64,000 nt of DNA, from the NCBI GenBank assembly GCA_031969655.1, contig DALYJX010000001.1, positions 1 to 64,000 of the forward strand. Direction: 5' to 3'. Positions 59,850-64,000 of the stretch are shown here, piece by piece (within the stretch, counting starts at the first letter, position 1; every line of letters starts with the position of its first letter). Both the position numbers and the translations under genes were made by a program. Source of the stretch: Microseira sp003486305 (GTDB lineage Bacteria; Cyanobacteriota; Cyanobacteriia; Cyanobacteriales; Aerosakkonemataceae). Below the pieces are notes generated by a model. The model ran no database searches, had not been told where the DNA came from, and was given only the letters and a program-made list of their open reading frames with translations.

Positions 59850-61952
59850 ATGAGCAACAAAAAACCTTATGAATTTGACGACGAACCAGATGGAATTGAA
59901 GAAGGCGAAAACAACTTACCTTCTGGCAATACTAATCCTCACCAAATTGACGAATTAAACTCCTCCACCGGCTCTGAAGTAGCTAATAACCCCAACTTTG
60001 CTGTCAATAATGACACACAAATCAATCGAGAGGATGAACTAAAGTTTGCAGGAATTGACGAAGAAGCAGACGAATTACTTGCATCTGAGTACAGAATCAA
60101 ACAAGAAAACGAGCAAGCAGAAATCCGTCCTGTTTCAGAAAAGCCAACAGTGAGGATGTTTTCAGTGCTAACTGGCACTGGAGTAGTTATCGGTATTTTT
60201 GGCTTTCTCTGGTTTACATTCTTTGCTCCTAAACCCGTCCGCCAACAAGCAAAAACATCAACTCCTGAAGTTACACCATCTCCTCCTACTGATGAGTCGG
60301 GAGAACTAAAAAGTCGGCTAGCTTTTCAAGACCAGCAAAGAACATTAGAAGCAGAACCCCCAACACCCAAAGAACGCCCGACACCAACTCCTACTCCTAC
60401 ACCTGCGCCCGCACCAAAACCCACACCAAAACCCGTACCAGTTGCTAGAAAACCTGAGCCTCCAAGAAGAGTTCAAAACTTTAATCCGCCACCGCGAATA
60501 GTACGAACTATTTCTCCTCCACCGACACCCTCACCACCACCGCGCCCAACACCCTCACCGCCGCCGCCGCCGCGTCCGACACCCTCACCACCACCGCGTT
60601 TTATACAATTACCACCGCGTCCTGTTCCATTACCTCCACCACCGCGTCTCATACAATCACCACCACCGACACCGACACTGACACCACCGCCGCCGCGTCC
60701 TATACAATCACCGCCTCCGCCTCCAGCAGAAAAAGTAGACCCCTACGAACGCTGGGCGCAATTAGCCTCTCTGGGACAAAGCAGAGGAGAAGTTACCGAC
60801 GCTCCAACTACCGAAAGTGCTGTCGCCAGCAATCCCATCGCCTCGCCTAGCACGACAGCTGCATCGGGGACGATACCTGCACCATCTCCTATTGCGATCG
60901 CAACACCAACACCAACACCAACACCATCTACTGGCACGCTAGCAATTTCACCAACACCAACACCAACACCATCTACTGGCACGCTAGCAATTACACCACC
61001 ACCAACACTATCCCCCAGCACGCCAACAAATACACCAGCGGCAACATCAACGCCTTTCCCTCAAAACCAACAACTGACACCGCCCAATTCCCAAAATCAA
61101 CAACCAATGCCGATAAATCCTCAAAACGCGCGCCCCTCACCTGCACCAGGGGTAGAATCAGGGATACCAGCGATCGCTATTGGCTCCCCTCAACTTGCTA
61201 CTTCCAACCCCAGCCCAATGAGTCAAGGAGAAATTGGAATTCTTAATCGCACGACCGTGAATCAAGACGGAGATTATACCACAACAACAAAAGAAATAGC
61301 CATCGGTTCTTCTGCTAAAGCCAAGGTAATCGTGCCGATGATTTGGGACGAAGCAGGTATTAGCCCAACAGCGGGAAGATTCGCCGTCGAATTAATCGAA
61401 GACATGAAAGCAACTGATGGAGCGATCGCATTACCATCCGGCACCATTTTAATTACTCAAGTAGACAACGTAACTCGCCCAAACCGACTGGTATCTCAAA
61501 GTGTAGTGGCAATTGTCTATCCCGACTCCACCGGACGCATCCACCAAGTAGCGATACCTCCCGGAAACTTGCTAATTCGCGGAGAAGATAACCAACCTCT
61601 CATCGCTGAAGGTTTATTTGACAAAGGTTCCGAAATCGCTAAGACAGACATTTTAGTGGGAGTTCTCAGTAGTTTAGGACGGGTAGGAGAAGTAATTAAT
61701 CAACCCACCCAAGAAACTTTCAGCCAGCAAAGTGGGCCTTTTGGAAGTACCACCGTACAAACAACCAACAGGAATCGACCTAACGTGCTAGCTGCCGCTT
61801 TAGAAGGATTTTTTACACCTACCGCCCTTCGACTGCGGGAAAGATCGGATCGCGCAACCGAAGAACTCTTGAAACGAAGCAACGTAGCGATCGTTCCAGA
61901 AGGAACAGAAGTTTCGGTATTTGTCAATACCTTTGTCACAATTCGTAGATAA
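59850..61952 (+). CDS. VirB10/TrbI-like protein with a long proline-rich region
   Basis: The cytosolic N terminus is acidic and the membrane helix is at about residues 107-125 (VLTGTGVVIGIFGFLWFTFF). A long periplasmic proline-rich region (about 140-435) with repeats follows, and a C-terminal VirB10 beta-barrel domain (FAVELIEDMKATDGAIALPS, IAEGLFDKGSE). The proline-rich part spans the periplasm, so its length suits the thick cyanobacterial cell wall. It includes a 45-bp tandem repeat. The C-terminal domain resembles VirB10/TraB, which forms the outer-membrane core. Confidence 0.82.
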   Translation: MSNKKPYEFDDEPDGIEEGENNLPSGNTNPHQIDELNSSTGSEVANNPNFAVNNDTQINREDELKFAGIDEEADELLASEYRIKQENEQAEIRPVSEKPTVRMFSVLTGTGVVIGIFGFLWFTFFAPKPVRQQAKTSTPEVTPSPPTDESGELKSRLAFQDQQRTLEAEPPTPKERPTPTPTPTPAPAPKPTPKPVPVARKPEPPRRVQNFNPPPRIVRTISPPPTPSPPPRPTPSPPPPPRPTPSPPPRFIQLPPRPVPLPPPPRLIQSPPPTPTLTPPPPRPIQSPPPPPAEKVDPYERWAQLASLGQSRGEVTDAPTTESAVASNPIASPSTTAASGTIPAPSPIAIATPTPTPTPSTGTLAISPTPTPTPSTGTLAITPPPTLSPSTPTNTPAATSTPFPQNQQLTPPNSQNQQPMPINPQNARPSPAPGVESGIPAIAIGSPQLATSNPSPMSQGEIGILNRTTVNQDGDYTTTTKEIAIGSSAKAKVIVPMIWDEAGISPTAGRFAVELIEDMKATDGAIALPSGTILITQVDNVTRPNRLVSQSVVAIVYPDSTGRIHQVAIPPGNLLIRGEDNQPLIAEGLFDKGSEIAKTDILVGVLSSLGRVGEVINQPTQETFSQQSGPFGSTTVQTTNRNRPNVLAAALEGFFTPTALRLRERSDRATEELLKRSNVAIVPEGTEVSVFVNTFVTIRR
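60901..60992 (+). repeat. 45-bp tandem repeat in the VirB10-like gene
   Basis: Two near-identical units encode PTPTPTPSTGTLAI (15-residue period). CTGGCACGCT starts at 60931 and 60976. A copy-number change here would alter the periplasmic length by 15 residues per unit. Confidence 0.75.
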
Positions 61953-61976
61953 ACAAACCAATTTCACCGCACAAAA

Positions 61977-62693
61977 ATGAAAAAAATCTGTCTAGCTTTA
62001 CTCTCTCCCGCCCTGTTAACTGTTGCCGTTTTAGGTACTATAACCATTGGGCTAGCTCAAACACCAGCGCTAAGAATAATAGGAAGAGATGCAGCAATAA
62101 ACGCGACTACCAACCTCCAAGTATGGCCTGGTCGAGCCAGCGTTATTGACTTTACCCAAACCGGCGAAATTGTCACCTACATTCGATTAGCAGACCCATC
62201 CAGAGCCGTTTTTAGCACTGATGCAGAATTAAGAACTAACCAAGCTCGAATGATATTTGTTCAGCCAATTCAACCTCTGCGATTCCCCGGTGCTACAACA
62301 ACTCGCATCACCAATTTATTCGTAAAAACCCGCTCTTCTGAAGGAATAGAACGCCTTTATACATTCAACATTGTTCGCACTGCTGGGCGACCTATAAATA
62401 ACGGCATTGCCATTTCTCCAGTTACACCTGGAAACGGACAGAGCATACTCGTAGCCAACAATCAAACAGCAACGCTTAGCGACATCGAACGCGGCTTAGA
62501 AATTGCAATTAGAAAAGGCTACACGACTTCCAATGACCCTGTGGTATTTAAAGTTCGAGAGTTTCTTGCTCTCGCACGAAATGGCACGGCTATTACTAGA
62601 GCCGCTGAAAGAACTAAGCTGTCTATGTCTGTTGTTATTTCTCTAGGGCAGTTAGGACTGAGTGACACTCCTCAATCAACTCAACCGATTTAG
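61977..62693 (+). CDS. Secreted VirB9/TraK-like candidate
   Basis: A signal peptide (KKICLALLSPALLTVAVLGT, then GLAQ) is followed by a beta-rich domain (LQVWPGRASVIDFTQTGEIV, IRLADPSRAVFSTDAE, RMIFVQPIQPLRFPG, ITNLFVKTRS) resembling the N-terminal domain of VirB9/TraK secretins. A short helical C terminus follows. It starts 24 bp after the VirB10-like stop, where VirB9 or TraK is common. Outer-membrane core formation with the VirB10-like protein is the likely role. Confidence 0.6.
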   Translation: MKKICLALLSPALLTVAVLGTITIGLAQTPALRIIGRDAAINATTNLQVWPGRASVIDFTQTGEIVTYIRLADPSRAVFSTDAELRTNQARMIFVQPIQPLRFPGATTTRITNLFVKTRSSEGIERLYTFNIVRTAGRPINNGIAISPVTPGNGQSILVANNQTATLSDIERGLEIAIRKGYTTSNDPVVFKVREFLALARNGTAITRAAERTKLSMSVVISLGQLGLSDTPQSTQPI

Positions 62694-62776
62694 AACTCGC
62701 TACACTGAAATGATGGCCTAAATCCCATTTTCGCGATATTACCCATAATGCAGTTAAGGCTTTTTACAAGGCTGAA

Positions 62777-62807
62777 TCTCCCGTCAAGCTAACGCTGTGA
62801 CGGGAGA
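62777..62807. terminator. Hairpin between convergent secretion and PARIS-like genes
   Basis: TCTCCCGTCA and TGACGGGAGA form a perfect 10-bp stem with an 11-base loop. It lies just beyond the stop of the minus-strand DUF4435 gene and after the VirB9-like gene, so it probably terminates both. There is no T-run. Confidence 0.65.
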
Positions 62808-62810
62808 GTG

Positions 62811-63683
62811 TCAAAGCTGCGAAATCTTATTTCGTAACTCGCTGAGATCGGGATGTCGCTCGATGTCAATTCGAGTCACAGCCCAATTAAAAAATGTTTT
62901 TAGTGATAGATATTGAGGTTCTTGCCTTTGCATCTCTTTTTGAATATCTTTGCCGTGGAACCAGATTAGATACTGCTTCTGCAACCAAAATTCTACTTGA
63001 TTAAATTGCTGCTGATAGGTAGCTAAATTTGCTTCAAAACTATCTAGCGTAACTGTTTCAACAGCTTGTCTAAATTGGTTAATGAGTGTTAGAGCTTCAG
63101 TTCGACAGTCTTGCAGTGCCAGGGACGAGGGAAGTTGACCGCTACCCCCTGTCCAAGTTGTCTTGAGTTGCGATCGCGTCGTACTTGTAAGCAACAACTC
63201 GCCTAAAGCCCATCGTACAGCTTGGTACTCTTGCAAACTCCTTGCAGCAGCTTCAATCCATTGTGCAATCCTGTCAATACCTGGAGAATCCCCATGACCC
63301 CATTTTGAAATGGGATTTTCCTGTTTCTCGATATATTTTTCTCGCCAATAAGCATCAATCAAGTCAGGCTCTAGCAAATAGTTCTCAATGCAAGCACGAT
63401 AGGTTAACCAAATTCGTTGACTGCCTAATTGAATCAGTCGCACCTCTTCTGAAGGCTTGGCATCAAAGTCGCGGTCTCGGAAAACGAGATATCTTTGATT
63501 CCCAATCTCTTGAGGAAAAAAATAACCTTGTGCAAATACAGAAAAGGTAAATTTACTACCAGAGGTAACAATTGTAGGTCGCTCTGTTGGTAGGGTTTGT
63601 AAAACTCGCTCCAGCAATTGGGCATCCAAACTGCTCTGCTTTCCTTCACAGAAAATAATTTTGCTGCTACTAACAACGCTCAC
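62811..63683 (-). CDS. DUF4435/TOPRIM-type protein, AriB-like
   Basis: The N terminus holds a TOPRIM-like core: IIFCEGK with Glu13, then YLVFRDRDFD with Asp70, Asp72 and Asp74. ENYLLEPDLI follows, as in DUF4435 proteins. The rest is helical. In PARIS systems AriB is a DUF4435 TOPRIM nuclease partnered with the AriA ATPase; an ABC-type ATPase gene ends 2 bp before this start, on the same strand. Length (290) fits. The order ATPase then DUF4435 also fits. Assignment to PARIS rather than another ATPase-TOPRIM pair is inference. Confidence 0.75.
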   Translation of the reverse strand: MSVVSSSKIIFCEGKQSSLDAQLLERVLQTLPTERPTIVTSGSKFTFSVFAQGYFFPQEIGNQRYLVFRDRDFDAKPSEEVRLIQLGSQRIWLTYRACIENYLLEPDLIDAYWREKYIEKQENPISKWGHGDSPGIDRIAQWIEAAARSLQEYQAVRWALGELLLTSTTRSQLKTTWTGGSGQLPSSLALQDCRTEALTLINQFRQAVETVTLDSFEANLATYQQQFNQVEFWLQKQYLIWFHGKDIQKEMQRQEPQYLSLKTFFNWAVTRIDIERHPDLSELRNKISQL

Positions 63684-63685
63684 AG

Positions 63686-64000
63686 TTATACCTCTAGCCT
63701 GATAATGTGTGCTTCAGGCACCAACTGCTCCACATAATCTGAGTGGGTCGTAATAATAAATTGATTATTATTGCCTAACTTAGGTAAAGCTCTCAACAAT
63801 GCCTGTTGCATTGGCGGGTGGAGGTGCAACTCTATTTCATCAATTAAAATAACTGAATTATGAATATTCCAATTGGCAAAGTCCATTAGGATTGGAAAGA
63901 CAGCACGTTCTCCTCCAGACATCTCAGAAATTTCATACTGGTTTCTGCCATCGTAAAGATAAAACCAGGGTTCGCTCAGGATATCATCTATATTCTCGCG
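63686..64000 (-). CDS. ABC/AAA-type ATPase, AriA-like (5' part outside the window)
   Basis: The last 104 residues are visible. They include the ABC signature SEMSGGERAVFP, Walker B VILIDEIELHLHP, and FIITTHSDYV with the switch histidine. This is the C-terminal half of an AAA_15/AAA_21-type ATPase related to OLD and RecF. The frame is open through the window edge at 64000. The gene is directly followed by the DUF4435 gene, 2 bp after its stop, so the pair resembles PARIS. Confidence 0.85.
   Translation of the reverse strand, partial: RENIDDILSEPWFYLYDGRNQYEISEMSGGERAVFPILMDFANWNIHNSVILIDEIELHLHPPMQQALLRALPKLGNNNQFIITTHSDYVEQLVPEAHIIRLEV

Noticed and set aside
60480..61000. Regular CCACC/ACACCA repeats that resemble a repeat array
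   Set aside because: There are no spacers or direct repeats of CRISPR type; this is proline-rich coding sequence of the VirB10-like gene.
1..64000. tRNA, rRNA and CRISPR genes
   Set aside because: No cloverleaf sequence, rRNA segment or regular repeat-spacer array was recognised on either strand by eye; a covariance search would be needed to exclude them fully.

Overview
The window looks like part of a large conjugative plasmid (or an integrated conjugative element) from a filamentous cyanobacterium. Seen in the sequence: many copies of the GCGATCGC (HIP1) palindrome, cyanobacterial dispersed repeats, an XisH/XisI pair, WD40 and TPR proteins, and cyanobacterial-type transposase genes. The host genus cannot be read from the sequence. 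No tRNA, rRNA, CRISPR array, replication initiator or relaxase was found.

Layout. (1) 1-1928: end of a transfer region, with the tail of an unknown gene, a small membrane protein and a VirD4-like coupling ATPase. (2) 2006-19527: a stress/conflict locus. On the minus strand are VWA (TerY-like), PP2C and kinase genes with ATGA overlaps. On the plus strand are a coiled-coil protein, zinc-ribbon proteins, a tandem CbbX-type AAA+ protein, a TPR protein, an Hsp70 homologue, another coiled-coil protein and a radical SAM activase. A 2,497-bp insertion sequence with 29-bp inverted repeats and an 8-bp target duplication sits inside the kinase gene, and the TPR gene has an in-frame amber codon, so the locus is damaged. 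(3) 19743-22921: a two-gene operon with a four-domain protein built from nucleotide/ADP-ribose-type domains (macro-like, DUF4326-like, NADAR-like, SLOG/YpsA-like) and a membrane-anchored PD-(D/E)XK nuclease-like protein. (4) 23100-29229: a PRTRC cassette (ubiquitin-like C, E2-like B, JAB peptidase A, ThiF/E1, probable E) preceded by a Gp157-like gene. (5) 29404-33616: two overlapping dynamin-like GTPase genes. (6) 33764-36986: a tail-collar protein and a zinc-finger/TPR protein.

(7) 37492-41334: a 1,280-residue protein with a DFDGD motif and surrounding signatures of single-chain, two-barrel RNA polymerases of the eukaryotic RdRP/YonO kind; this is the most unusual gene in the window. (8) 41718-42451: xisH/xisI with a good promoter, between two imperfect copies of a repeat. 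(9) 42978-46950: a HTH-NACHT ATPase and a WD40 protein as two overlapping genes. (10) 47132-62693: a transfer and type IV secretion region with a MobC-like protein and VirB2-, VirB3/B4-, VirB5-, VirB6-, VirB8-, VirB10- and VirB9-like proteins. Together with the coupling protein at the other end of the window this suggests a self-transmissible element. (11) 62811-64000: a PARIS-like pair (DUF4435/TOPRIM protein and an ABC-type ATPase) cut by the window edge.

Taken together this is a conjugation backbone carrying many probable conflict or defence modules. Function assignments come from motif reading, without database searches.
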